Shown in pieces: positions 19,991 to 31,479 of a stretch of 64,000 bases of DNA; the stretch's first letter is position 1, and each line of letters starts with the position of its first letter. A model generated the notes under the pieces. That model searched no databases, was not told the origin of the DNA, and saw nothing but the letters and a program-made list of their open reading frames with translations. The DNA comes from Symsagittifera roscoffensis (taxonomy: Eukaryota; Xenacoelomorpha; Acoela; Convolutidae). The DNA lies in the NCBI RefSeq assembly GCF_963678635.1, contig NC_087065.1:58740754-58804753 (forward strand). Reading direction: 5' to 3'. The position numbers and the translations under genes were made by a program.

Positions 19991-20220
19991 GAGCGTAACA
20001 TTTTATAGCCGATACAACGTAACGAAACAACAACATAAAAGATAACCCTCATTGATTCCTCTCATGTTAGTTTGTAAGTCAATCACGGTTGAAGTGGACT
20101 CTTCAACTAATGATGAAATCAGTGACATTTTGTCTACATTTGACACATAACCAAGAGTGGATGCAGGTTTTTCCACACTGAGTTCTACGTAACCTAAAGT
20201 TTTATCATAACCAACTTATC

Positions 20221-20749
20221 CAGGAACGGATCTAGGATTTTCTCGAGGGGCGGATTTTCAAAAAAATTCGAAAATTTTGTCGACCTTTTTTTAGGTCGAC
20301 CGAATTGATTTTAAGAGCTCTCCCTAAGCTCGGTTTAGTCCCTGTTTGGGCCAAATTTTCTGCGCCGTAGTCAGGGGCGGATCTAGGATTGACGACTTTT
20401 TTTTTTAGGTCGACCAAATTGATTTTTCGAGCTCTCCCAAAGCACTGTTTTGCCCCTATTTTGGCAAAATTTTCTGCGCCGCAGGCGAAATTTTGAAAAA
20501 CAGGCCAAAAAACCGTTTTTAGGCACTTTTTGGAAAATGTTGACCAAAGAATCGCGTTTTTTCGGCGCGCGCTCCCCCCTCAAAGTTAGTATATATTGGC
20601 GCCAAAGGCGCCTTTAGAAACATTTTAGGGTTCGTCGGCCGAAACTGGATTTCTTAAAAAGTACCAAGGGGGGACCTTTTGGGTCGGCAGGGGGTCGAAT
20701 CTCTGAGGGGAGGCGTCGCCCCCCACCCCCTCCCATAAATCCGCCCCTG
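20221..20749 (+). mobile_element. hAT-type MITE with 8-bp target duplication
   Basis: Ends are caggaacggatctagg at the left and the complement of caggggcggattta at the right (atccgcccctg ending 20,749). It is flanked by identical 8-bp direct repeats aacttatc at 20,213-20,220 and 20,750-20,757, the target duplication length of hAT transposase. It is 529 bp long with no coding capacity. The left 150 bp are repeated in tandem: a second caggggcggatctagg starts at 20,372, and the following gtcgacc/gagctctccc blocks match. The caggggcggat terminus is common in invertebrate hAT MITEs. Confidence 0.85.
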
Positions 20750-20757
20750 AACTTATC

Positions 20758-21964
20758 ACAACTAGTGCGATACTAGATTTTGCAAAATTATTTATTTTGA
20801 ACTTTATTATGTCTGGTGTCTAGCCAATTTTTTTGAAATTAGATTCAACTTTCTTTTAGGATTATTTTAATCAACGAATCAATTGATCTCAATTTGTACA
20901 ATACAGTTTTGTAATTACTCCCCTGTAGATATCTGTAAGAATTGTCAGTAGTCTCCAAATTTTGTGCAGATAACCTCTACTCTGTGTATATGTGGTATAT
21001 TTTACTTGTAAAATCTACGGTATTTATAGTAAGTTTTGTTACTTTTATTTGAAAATCCTGTTTCCCGTGGGGTGCAGGGGAAATGGAGTTTGAGTGTCAT
21101 TTTGACTACCATTCATTGTGACAGATATGAACTTTTCCTGCTTTTGGGAATGAATGTTGTCAATTGTGTCTTTAGCTGAATAATTTGACTTTCACTTTTT
21201 AAGTGAGTAGATACCTGCCATTTGTGTGTCTCTTCGGAGTTCATTGGACTCCGTGACATTTTTCTAGTTGAGTTGAATGGAACAGGAACCGTTTTAGTTC
21301 AAAAATTTCTCTTTTATTCTTCTAAAACTAGATAGTCAATTTAGCATACCAGTGGTATTACATTACTCTTTAACATTTAGGTAAAACTAATACGTTTTTC
21401 GGGCACAATTGGCTATGGACTTTTTCCTAATGTTAGTGTGGGATAAGTTTTGAAGCAAAATTTTTTTTTCAATAGTTTTCTAACTATTGAAAGTTCAGTT
21501 CTTAGAAGAATCATGGAGGATAATTTGTGGTAGAACTTTGTCGAATTAAGAGTAGCGGGCACACATGACAGGGGGCTGAAGTTGAGAAAACGGTGTCAGG
21601 AATGTTTTCCCCAAGACAAATGATCCTATGTCAAAGTGTTCTTTATTAGTTTTTCCCGCAAAGACTCTTACTTGAATCTTGGATATTCAAATTGAGGGCC
21701 AACAAGGGCTGATTTAGACTTGACACGGCGTGATGAGATAAGAAGAGGCTCTAAGTGAAAATTCTTTAAGCGGAGCCTTAAGCTGAGAAATCAAATGGGC
21801 TAATGTGAACTGAGGGACTTTTCTCCATTTCTCTAAGTAGTTCTTTTAATTAGTCATGTCTTATCATCAATATCATGTCGAATATAAATATGAAGTCGAG
21901 ACCTCTGTGATACAAATCAATAGGAAAAACAACCAATCCAAAGTTGATCTAGTTTTTGTAATAG
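20758..21964. other. Receptor intron 1, distal part, no gene seen
   Basis: AT-rich intronic sequence ending in the acceptor gtaatag at 21,964. No repeat or coding signal was recognised beyond short chance frames. Confidence 0.5.
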
Positions 21965-22092
21965 GAAATGTGAGTGGGATTCTGTACATGACCTTAGCGT
22001 CAGAGCACGAGTATTCGGCTTTTGGAGGAGATGGTTACCCTACCAACTGCACACCTGCCGAAACACAACCCCCAAGCGACCAGTTTTGTCAG
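21965..22092 (+). CDS. GPCR exon: end of TM2 and first extracellular loop
   Basis: The acceptor gtaatag ends at 21,964 and the donor gtaact starts at 22,093. The 128-bp exon enters in phase 1 and leaves in phase 0. It encodes NVSGILYMTLASEHEYSAF, then a Gly/Pro/Thr-rich loop ending QPPSDQFCQ. The Cys two residues before the junction is in the place of the conserved TM3/loop cysteine of GPCRs. An N-x-S/T site (NVS) begins the exon. It joins the exon at 42,310 in frame (FCQ-VQAYF). Confidence 0.75.
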
Positions 22093-22429
22093 GTAACTGA
22101 ATCTACAACTGCAAGAAGATAAGTCGATTGTTGTAGAGATTTCCGACCTAAATAATTTTCGTATCGTAAATAGAAGCCTAAGAAAAAAAGTTGAAGTTTT
22201 CCTGAAAGTTGGTAAGAGAACATTGCAATTGTTAACGCACCATAAGAATCAGCTTATGACCAATAAAATACTGGAAAAATCCAGAAGAATTAGATTGGAA
22301 ATTCAGTTTAGTTTCCAGCCTGAAAAAAATAGACCGGATAACGAAAAACTCAGACCAGTTTTTGCGACGCTTTGACCATTTTTCCATGCTTTTAGACTCC
22401 TATTCACGACTTGCAATATTTGTTGTTCC

Positions 22430-22660
22430 GACCATTTTAAATCGGGAGGAACTTTGTATTCGGGGGTATGTTTTAGTTTTTTTCTTTTTGTTTTCTACGA
22501 GGAATCAGTTACCACAAAAATTCATCCGTCTGGGTCAAGTGATATATCTCAGTAAAGCTCTTTCCGTCGTGATTTTAACTAAATTTAAAAATTTCCATCA
22601 AATTTTTCCAGTGTCGAGAAAAACCGGTTTGAAATTTTTGTTTTTTCGAGCAAATAGAGC
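22430..22660 (+). repeat. Inverted repeat flanking E1, left copy
   Basis: Reverse complement similarity to 42,055-42,280. Shared blocks include ttgttccgaccat, aactttgtattcggg, gttttagtttttttcttttt and tgtcgagaaaaaccggtttg. The two copies sit about 0.3-0.5 kb outside the LTRs of E1 and in opposite orientation. They could be two insertions of one small repeat or remnants of an older transposon into which E1 inserted. Confidence 0.65.
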
Positions 22661-22945
22661 AAGTGAACACTTACAACAGTTGAGTTATGCCTAACTTAAA
22701 ACCTTAAATTCTAATTTTAAACGAATGAAACTAGTTTTTGGAGTTTTCAGATTCATTTTGTGAACCAAAACGTTAAAAATTTCAAACGTTTTGCTAAAAT
22801 TTTGAAAATTTTTTGATTTTTTTCTTGTTTTTCTACTCATTTTTCTACGAATATTTTTGTCCAATTTGTCCATATGACTAAATTATTATTTTATGTCAGG
22901 TTCTTTTATTACACCAAGCAAAAAAAAATACACCAACTTGGAAAA

Positions 22946-23437
22946 AAATTTTCTAAACCGTAGTTTTCTAAAGACTATGGTCGGAACATTCTGTGCTACT
23001 TGTTATGATTTGTAATACGATGTCTGTAATCAGACCTGGATCAAAAAAATTCCCGAGAGGAATTGCCTAAAAAGTTCCCGAATGGGACAGAATCTCATAT
23101 AAAAAATCCCGAAACACCAATAAGAACTCGACGCTCAAAATGCAATACGTACTTGTTAGAAAAACTAACAAGTATAGCCGGTTACTGTGCAAGTAGCACA
23201 GATTGTTCCGACCACAGTCTTAAAAAAATTCAAAGCTATTTTTTTGCAAGTGGTGTAGTTTTTTTCTGCATGTTGTGATAAAAAGATTTGACCGAAAAAA
23301 TAGAGAGTCATACTAATGTAATCAGATCTAAACTGAAATATATTATTGGTTTTTATTTTATTTTATCTCTATAAAAGATTGAATACTAACCAATCAACCA
23401 ATCATACTCCATTAACTAACAATCCACTTATTTGTAA
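22946..23437 (+). repeat. E1 5' LTR
   Basis: A 492-bp direct repeat of 41,121-41,612; the two are easily aligned throughout with scattered substitutions and small gaps. It contains a TATA box (tataaaag, 23,370-23,377) followed by two ccaatca words. An internal inverted repeat has arms 22,969-23,002 and 23,190-23,222 (taaagactatggtcggaaca and its complement), with a smaller hairpin between them (acttgttag/ctaacaagt). Canonical TG...CA ends are not evident and no clear tRNA primer-binding site follows. Confidence 0.8.
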
Positions 23438-23539
23438 TCATCAAATAAGTTTTTTTTACTGATAAACCACGTCACCAGCATCAATTAAACCACGACATCA
23501 GCATCTTAAACCACTTCACGCAGAATAAAATGTCCTACA

Positions 23540-24622
23540 CAAACAAACCAATACGTCTATGCAATTGCAATCCGACCAATAAGACACATTGAAAATTACA
23601 CATTAACAGTTATAAAACACGAAAAAGATTCGAACGGAAGAAAAAGTAGAAGAAAACTTCATATTCTAATTTTTGATACATCCACAAGCTGAAGCTCGAG
23701 GGCAAGTACAATTTTGCCAGAATTTTATCGTAATTTTATTTGAAAAAGGAGAAAGCCCATGCACAAAAGAATTTCCAGGTGTAAAAATAAAACGACAACT
23801 CATTGACCACTATCTCAAAGGCATTTGTAGTATTACATCACAATATGGAATATACACAATACAAATCAGTTCCCCAAACTCATTTCATGACAAATATCTA
23901 ATTCAAACCGATGACGTAGATTTTGAATTTTCAAAAGTTTTCACAGAATATATAAAAAATAAACAACACCAAAACTCACAAAGAGCAAATTCAAAATTCA
24001 CAAACGATGTTTTTTCACTTATCTATAGCTTTTATCTATACTAGAATTGAAAAAACTTTAAGGCGATTCACCAACCCAAACATCCCGACATACATCCCTA
24101 CAACAAAAATTAAATATATTTTCAAAATTTTGAAATGCAATCCGTGAAAATCTAACTAGTAATGACATAACACAACATGTTAAACACGATTTGCGAAAAA
24201 TTCTACCATGGTTCATAATCGATCATTTTTTTCATAATATTGATCTTATAGCACAAGCAAGAAAAATTTTCAGACCACAAAACACGGATGATGAAATTAT
24301 ATTAGCAGAACAAACAGATTATGTTTGGGACCCTGAATGGTCTCATGAATCATTCATTATCATACCAACAAATATGTCAAGTCAAGCAATTAGCACAATC
24401 TCAATTCACAAAGATTATGTTAAAGTATACCCACTTACAATTGACGCAACACCTTTCAAGTATAATTCATTCTTTCCTGATAGAGCAGGAAACAATAGTT
24501 TAAACTCTACGTTCATTACTCAAGACAATTTAAACGGAACAAGAAATCTAATACAACAAAATATCCAAACTCCTTCACACTTCGTAAGTGAAGCAACATT
24601 TTACCTATTCATCCCAACCTAA
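23540..24622 (+). pseudogene. gag: E1 gag N-terminal region
   Basis: Broken frames, of which 23,673-24,044 and 24,191-24,622 are the longest, encode a protein also present in E2 (59,100-60,372). Shared blocks are YTIQISSP, DDVDFEFSKVFTEYIK, SKFTNDVFSLIYS, and later YVWDPEWSHESF and IDATPFKYNSFFPD. In E2 this region is preceded by a Lys/Arg-rich segment lost from E1. It reads toward the capsid part, so it is probably an unusually long matrix-like N-terminus of Gag. No family is recognised. Confidence 0.55.
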
Positions 24623-24814
24623 TAACTCCAAAAACAAAAAGCCCAACGTTAACACAAACAAACATACAATCCACAGTAAAACCCTCTGTTGCTCAAAAAA
24701 CGTCACAAATGGAATACCAAACACTTGGACCAGTAAAAAAAACCATCATATAAACAAAAAACATCACATAGTTATAACTATAAAAATAGATAAAAAACAC
24801 CAAAATCTTCTAAC

Positions 24815-26455
24815 ATGAATACTCAGACCTTTTCATACTCACAAAGTCAAAATATACCACAACCAACTTCGAACTCAATATTTTTCAATGACCAACCAAG
24901 ATCTACACAAGATCAAACTGAAAAATTTCCATTTTTTCAACGAAAGAAAAACAATACAAATGAACACTATGCTACAAATCAAACCCCTTATTATACAGCT
25001 CATTATTCTCCATGAGAAGATGCGGACTATTATAATCAAAATCATCAACGTTATGATACAAACAAAAGACCTCACTCTTATAACATTGATCAACCAGATA
25101 TTTTCGAACAATATACAAGAAATGAACAAGCACGACAGCCAAGAAATAATCGAAGATCATTCAATAATATTTTTCAAACCCAAAATCCAGTCCATACGCA
25201 ATCTTACCAATCAACTCAAATGCATAACGAAAATCCACTGCCGCATTACTTACAACAACTTGAAATAACAAAAGGTCAACTTTCAAATTTTTCTCAAAAA
25301 CCAAACGCCGCAGAATCACTACAAATGACTATGAATCCATACCTAATGGGTGGATCCTCAATCTCATCAAATAAGCCACTAATGGTATTCACAGGCACAG
25401 ATCCTGAATACGCTGTAGAAGATTATTTAAATGCAGTCACAGCAAATTTAATTTTGAATATAGGACCTGAACCAGTAAATATGCCACTTCGTCAAAGTTG
25501 GACACATAGACGCACAGCTTTAATCCAAACTACACTTGATGGCGCAGCTCAAAAATGGTTTTCAGTTTTACCTATAGAAATAAAACCAGATTGGAAAAAA
25601 TTCACACAAGGGGTTTAAAAAATATTTGATTCTAAACGAAACAAACAACATCAAAGAGTTTTGTGCAATGAAATTTGTAAACTACCCAACGAGACAATAA
25701 AACAAGTTGCAGTAAGAATTGAAACACTAGTCTCAAAAGCATACTCACTCAATACGCATGGTTTTAAAAATACAAAATTGACAGAAGTTTTAATGATGAC
25801 TCTAACTTTTCAATTGCAAAAAATAGCAATAAAAAAGAGAGCATCACATCCTTCCTCAATCCGAGAACCAGAATTAGACTTTCGAAAACTAGTAGATAAA
25901 CCAGAACAAGCAGAAATCACAAGGAAATCAAAAGAAACCGAAAATCTAAAATTACAATATGTAAACAACATCCAAACTACTTCACAAAAAAATCTTATTC
26001 ATGACTCTGACACAGAATTATCTTAGAAAATCACTGAAATCTTAAATATCTATGAGAAAAACCCAAATTTTAAATGTAAACCATCATTCAAGAAATGGTG
26101 TAACTATTGCCAAAGATATGGAAACAGCATTGCCGAATGCAGACAAAAACAACAAGATAATCAAAATAGACCACAAAAACATAGAGAAACAAATATAATC
26201 ATTTCATCAATACAAGAAAAAGATCAAAATATACCCAACAAAAACATTCTTAGTAATAATATTTCAGGAAAACCACTTCCAAATAACTCTAATTACTCTA
26301 GACAACAACCACTTTACAGATCTAACTATCGAGGAAGATCTCGAAATCAAAGAAATTCACGAAATTTCTCACAAAATCGATACAGACGATCAAACAGTCG
26401 AAATAATCAAAATCAAAATAACTACTCAAGATCGAATTCCAACAGAACCATAAAA
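24815..26455 (+). pseudogene. gag: E1 gag capsid and nucleocapsid (first copy)
   Basis: An ATG at 24,815 starts a Gln/Asn/Ser-rich segment (NTQTFSYSQSQNIPQP). The capsid follows from about 25,320, with the retrotransposon-Gag pattern DPEYAVEDYLNAV, then TLDGAAQKWFSVLP, then KQHQRVLCNEI. There are stops at 25,013-25,018 and 25,616-25,618. A zinc knuckle lies at 26,099-26,140 in the form C-x2-C-x4-N-x4-C: the usual His is Asn (26,123-26,125), so it would not coordinate zinc normally. An RG/SR-rich tail (SRNFSQNRYRRSNSRN) ends near 26,460. Confidence 0.75.
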
Positions 26456-26887
26456 ATTGTTTGATACCAGTTCCCATTCAAATTCTCAAAAAAGACACTA
26501 TTCAAATAACTGATCTAGAAACTCTTCGTATAATAGAAATAGAAATTACTCCAACGATAGAAACAGAAACTATTCAAATGATAGAAATCATCAAAACCAA
26601 AATAACAGATCACGAGGTAATTCAAACAACAGATGAAACTATCAAAGATCAAATTATAATAATTATTACAATAGATCGCACAACACTTCACAAAACAGAA
26701 ATTCAAATTATCAAAATAGACAGAGAAATTATTGCCAATCACCACAAAGGAAATATACACGTTATCAAAATTTGCAACAGCACTATAGAGGTAGTGCACC
26801 TAAACATCAAAGACAAATAAATCAAGTACAAACAACTGAAGAAACTCAATCATACCCCCTGGTATTGACAATACAGAAAGCACAGAA

Positions 26888-27877
26888 GTGCAATTAAATC
26901 ACATTTCAGAAAACGCGATTTCAACTAACATAATTCATGTTGAAAATGACTACGAACCAATTGTATACGAACAACCAATTTATTCACATATCTATCAAAG
27001 TCATGGTTACTTTCTCTTAAATTACTATACAAGACCGATGAATAATAACAGAACAATAGAGAAAATAGTAGAAGAAATTACAGAAGAAAAACCTACAGAA
27101 TGTTCAAGCACAAATCACATCTACCAAAAAGTATCAAAGGAACCGTAATTACCTAAAGAAAAAATTTGGACAATCCCCCTCCTCTTAGAAGTTGAAAAAA
27201 GCAAAGAATTTCAAACACCAGAATTTGAAATTGATTTTATAATAGATTGCGGAGCGGAATCAAACATCGTCGAAATCCCCACTTGGATTGAAATAAAAGT
27301 TTTACATCCAAAGTCAATACCTTTTAAAACAACAAGCAGGCTAGCGACAGCACAAGGATCACGCTTAACAAACTATGGAAAATGCCAACACTTCCTTGTT
27401 CCCACTCGAACAATGGAACAAAATAAACTCTTAAGTAAACCATTTAAACAAACCTTCCATATCACATATATAAAACTTAAAAACATTGGAATCCCATTTA
27501 TTACTAAATATATCCCAACTATAAATATTTTAAACAGCAAAATCCACATGAAACACAAATACACAAGAATGAAAAACACAGCTCGAACATTTTTCCAAAA
27601 AATAAAAAAACAACCACCATTTTTCTCCAAATTCTACCCCATAAACAACCAGGAACGGAACTTGAAACCACTAGCAGGTTATGTATACAACTTTTCAATC
27701 AAACAAATTAACCAATACGATGAAGAACAAAATGAACAACATCTCTATATGTCTGACCTTGAATTCAGACAAATTCATAAATTTTTCAGAGTACTAGTCT
27801 CATCTATCAAATACATGAAAAATCCAAACTCGGACATAATTTCCTTACACGTATATGACAATTCTCCTACAAAATAA
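26888..27877 (+). pseudogene. pro: E1 aspartic protease region, copy 1
   Basis: Encodes the protease core FIIDCGAESNIV (Asp codon 27,245-27,247), then RLATAQGS. The active-site triplet is D-C-G; retroviral-type proteases have D-S-G or D-T-G. A downstream frame (27,413-27,877: LKNIGIPFITKYIPTIN, then LYMSDLEFRQIHKFF) continues toward RT. Stops and a frame change interrupt the unit. It is duplicated at 29,263-30,252. Confidence 0.65.
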
Positions 27878-28425
27878 CATTACCACTAGGACTCCTAGGT
27901 TATTGTGAAACTAATGCAACAACTTCTCCCACAAAAGAAGTAGCATATAGAGTAGATAATATTTTACAACTACTAGATATATTCCAATCAACAATTCTTG
28001 ACAAAAATTATCGATAAATAATATAATAAGCAACAAAAAACGCAACACAGATTATTTCAAAAAAACCTCTTACTTTGAATCAACCGTTCAAATTTCAAAA
28101 TACACAGCAGAACAGCAGAAAATTCCTACAATGTTTAACTTTCAACACTCTCAGATAACACAAAAAGAATTTGAACAATTAGCCAATATACTATTGAAAT
28201 ACCCAGAAGTTAAATTTGATGTTGGAAAAGTAAACTCACCACTATATTTACCTCTAAAACCTGACGCAGTTTTCAAAAAACAAGCAGAAATCAAAAGGAA
28301 ATCAAAAGAAACCGAAAATCTAAAATTACAATATGTAAACAACATCCAAACTACTTCACAAATAAATCTTATTCATGACTCTGACACAGAATTATCTTAG
28401 AAAATCACTGAAATCTTAAATATCT

Positions 28426-28760
28426 ATGAGAAAAACCCAAATTTTAAATGCAAACCAACATTCAAGAAATGGTGTAACTATTGCCAAAGATATGGAAACA
28501 GCATTGCCGATTGCAGACAAAAACAACAAGATAATCAAAATAGACCACAAAAACATAGAGAAACAAATAAAATCATTTCATCAATACAAGAAAAAGATCG
28601 AAAATATACCCAACAAAAACATTCTTAGTAATAATAATTCAGGAAAACCACTTCCAAATAACTCTAATTACTCTAGACAACAACCACCTTCCAGATCTAA
28701 CTATCGAGGACGATCTCGAAATCAAAGAATTTCACGAAATTTCTCACAAAATTGATACAG
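28426..28760 (+). pseudogene. gag: E1 nucleocapsid, duplicated copy
   Basis: Second copy of the zinc knuckle and RG-rich tail. The knuckle again carries Asn instead of His (GNSIADC), so that change predates the duplication. The tail is open in one frame (YSRQQPPSRSNYRGRSRNQR). A premature TGA replaces an Arg codon seen in the first copy near 28,753. Confidence 0.65.
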
Positions 28761-29262
28761 ACGATCAAACAGTCGAAATAATCAAAATCAAAATAACTAC
28801 TCAAGATCGAATTCCAACAGAACCATAAAAATTGTTTGATACCAGTTCCCATTCAAATTCTCAAAAAAGACACTATTCAAATAACTGATCTAGAAACTCT
28901 TCGTATAATAGAAATAGAAATTACTCCAACGATAGAAACAGAAACTATTCAAATGATAGAAATCATCAAAACCAAAATAACAGATCACGAGGTAATTCAA
29001 ACAACAGATGAAACTATCAAAGATCAAATTATAATTATTATTACAATAGATCGCACAACACTTCACAAAACAGAAATTCAAATTATCAAAATAGACAGAG
29101 AAATTATTGCCAATCACCACAAAAGAAATATACACGTTATCAAAATTCGCAACAGCACTATAGAGGTAGTGCACCTAAACATCAAAGACAAATAAATCAA
29201 GTACAAACAACTGAAGAAACTCAATCATACCCCCTGGTATTGACAATACAGAAAGCACAGAA

Positions 29263-30252
29263 GTGCAATTAAACCACATTTCAGAAAACGCGATTTCAAC
29301 TAACATAATTCATGTTGAAAATGACTACGAACCAATTGTATACGAACAACCAATTTATTCACATATCTATCAAAGTCATGGTTACTTTCTCTTATATTAC
29401 TATACAAGACCGATGAATAATAACAGAACAATAGAGAAAATAGTAGAAGAAATTACAGAAGAAAAACCTACAGAATGTTCAAGCACAAATCACATCTACC
29501 AAAAAGTATCAAAGGAACCGTAATTACCTAAAGAAAAAATTTGGACAATCCCCCTCCTCTTAGAAGTTGAAAAAAGCAAAGAATTTCAAACACCAGAATT
29601 TGAAATTGATTTTATAATAGATTGCGGAGATGAATCAAACATCGTCGAAATCCCCACTTGGATTGAAATAAAAGTTTTACATCCAAAGTCAATACCTTTC
29701 AAAACAACAAGCAGGCTAGCGACAGCACAAGGATCACGCTTAACAAACTATGGAAAATGCCAACACTTCCTTGTTCCCACTCGAACAATGGAACAAAATA
29801 AACTCTTAAGTAAACCATTTAAACAAACCTTCCATATCACATACATAAAACTTAAAATCATTGGAATCCCATTTATTACTAAATATATCCCAACTATAAA
29901 TATTTTAAACAGCAGAATCCACATGAAAGACAAATACACAAGAATGAAAAACACAGCTCGAACATTTTTCCAAAAAATAAACAAACAACCACCATTTTTC
30001 TCCAAATTCTACCCCATAAACAACCAGGAACGGAACCTGAAACCACTAGCAGATTATGTATACAACTTTTCAATCAAACAAATTAACCAATACGATGAAG
30101 AACAAAATGAACAACATCTCTATATGTCTGACCTTGAATTCAGACAAATTCATAAATTTTTCAGAGTACTAGTCTCATCTATCAAATACATGAAAAATCC
30201 AAACTCGGACATAATTTCCTTACACGTATATGACAATTCTCCTACAAAATAA
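29263..30252 (+). pseudogene. pro: E1 aspartic protease region, copy 2
   Basis: Tandem duplicate of 26,888-27,877. The active site again reads D-C-G (29,620-29,628) but the next residue has changed (GDESN instead of GAESN). The C-terminal frame 29,788-30,252 is intact and almost identical to copy 1. This copy is the one physically joined to the reverse transcriptase. Confidence 0.65.
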
Positions 30253-30505
30253 CATTACCACTAGGACTCCTAGGTTATTGTGAAACTAATGCAACAACTT
30301 CTCCCACAAAAGAAGTAGCATATAGAGTAGATAATATTTTACAACTACTAGATATATTCCAATCAACAATTCTTGACAAAAATTATCGATAAAAAATATA
30401 ATAAGCAACAAAAAACGCAACACAGATTATTTCACAAAAACCTCTTTCTTTGAATCAACAGTTCAAATTTCAAAATACACAGCAGAACAACAGAAAATTC
30501 CTACA

Positions 30506-31450
30506 ATGTTCAACTTTCAACACTCTCAGATAACACAAAAAGAATTTGAACAATTAGCCAATATACTATTGAAATACCCAGAAGTTAAATTTGATGTTGG
30601 AAAAGTAAACTCACCACTATATTTACCTCTAAAACTTGACGCAGTTTTCAAAAAACAACGAGCAAGTAAAGCTCTAAACCACTTGCAAGACAAAGTTAAT
30701 AGATTACTCGACATATTAGAACAAAATGAAATCATTTCCCCAGTAAATAAAGAAAAACAGCTAAAAAGTAACACATTTATAAACCCCGTTATCATCTTAG
30801 CGAAAACATAATCATTGAAAATAGTTCTAGATGCAAGATACCTCAATTCACTCATTGATGAATATAAATGTAACTGGCCTATTGAACCATTTCAAGTAAT
30901 TCTCACAAAAATAAAGGGTAAATACTTCACAACAGCTGACATGAATAGCGCATAAATTCAAAGGCCACTAGATGAACAATCACGACGATTAACACAATTC
31001 ATTATTGGAAATCAGCAATACGAATTCAATAGACTTTTCTATGGAATCTCCATAGGACCAACAGCATTCTCAGCATTTATGAGTAAAATTTTTCGACCAC
31101 TCATCTTTAACAAAAATGCAATAACATATTTAGACGATGTTTTCATGCAATCACAAAATAAGGACGAAATGTTCTATGTTTTAAAAAATTATCATCAGAT
31201 ATTGCTAAACATAAATATGAAAGCAGCCCCGGATAAATCACATTTTTTTCTTAACCCGTGTAAAATTTCTTGGACACATTATAGAACGAAACACTTAAAC
31301 TCCATTAAAATCTCGCATTGACGCAATCCGAAACCTCCAACCTCCTTCCAATACAAATAAAAACAAGAATTTCTCGGAATACTAAATACGTATATAAAAT
31401 GCAGTTATACTTAAATCCATTCTAGAAAATTCTTAGACAACAGAATAATT
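30506..31450 (+). pseudogene. pol: E1 reverse transcriptase
   Basis: The linker and RT begin in MFNFQHSQITQKEFEQL. RT motifs follow: VLDARYLNSLID (about 30,823), FTTADMNSA (about 30,925), EFNRLFYGIS (about 31,021) and the catalytic Y-L-D-D box (31,127-31,138), then KAAPDKSHFFL. Stops at 30,809-30,811 and 30,953-30,955 interrupt it. It is a Gypsy/Ty3-class RT and the only complete RT domain in E1. Confidence 0.85.
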
Positions 31451-31479
31451 TTGAATGGACATCAGAACATCAAACACAA

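Larger units (their letters stand above)
25907..30655 (+). repeat. 2.37-kb tandem duplication within E1 gag-pol
   Basis: 25,907-28,280 is repeated as 28,281-30,655 with an offset of 2,374-2,375 bp and very few differences. Each unit spans the end of gag, the zinc knuckle, protease and the start of RT. The junction at 28,281 sits in caagcagaaatca, which also begins the first unit (25,907), so the breakpoint lies at or next to this 13-bp word. High identity shows the duplication is recent relative to the decay of the element. Confidence 0.92.

Noticed and set aside
26461-29195. Ile/Thr-rich 119-codon plus-strand frames (26,461 and 28,836) and their minus-strand shadows
   Set aside because: They are out-of-frame readings of the AT-rich Asn/Arg/Ser-rich Gag tail, conserved only because the DNA is duplicated.
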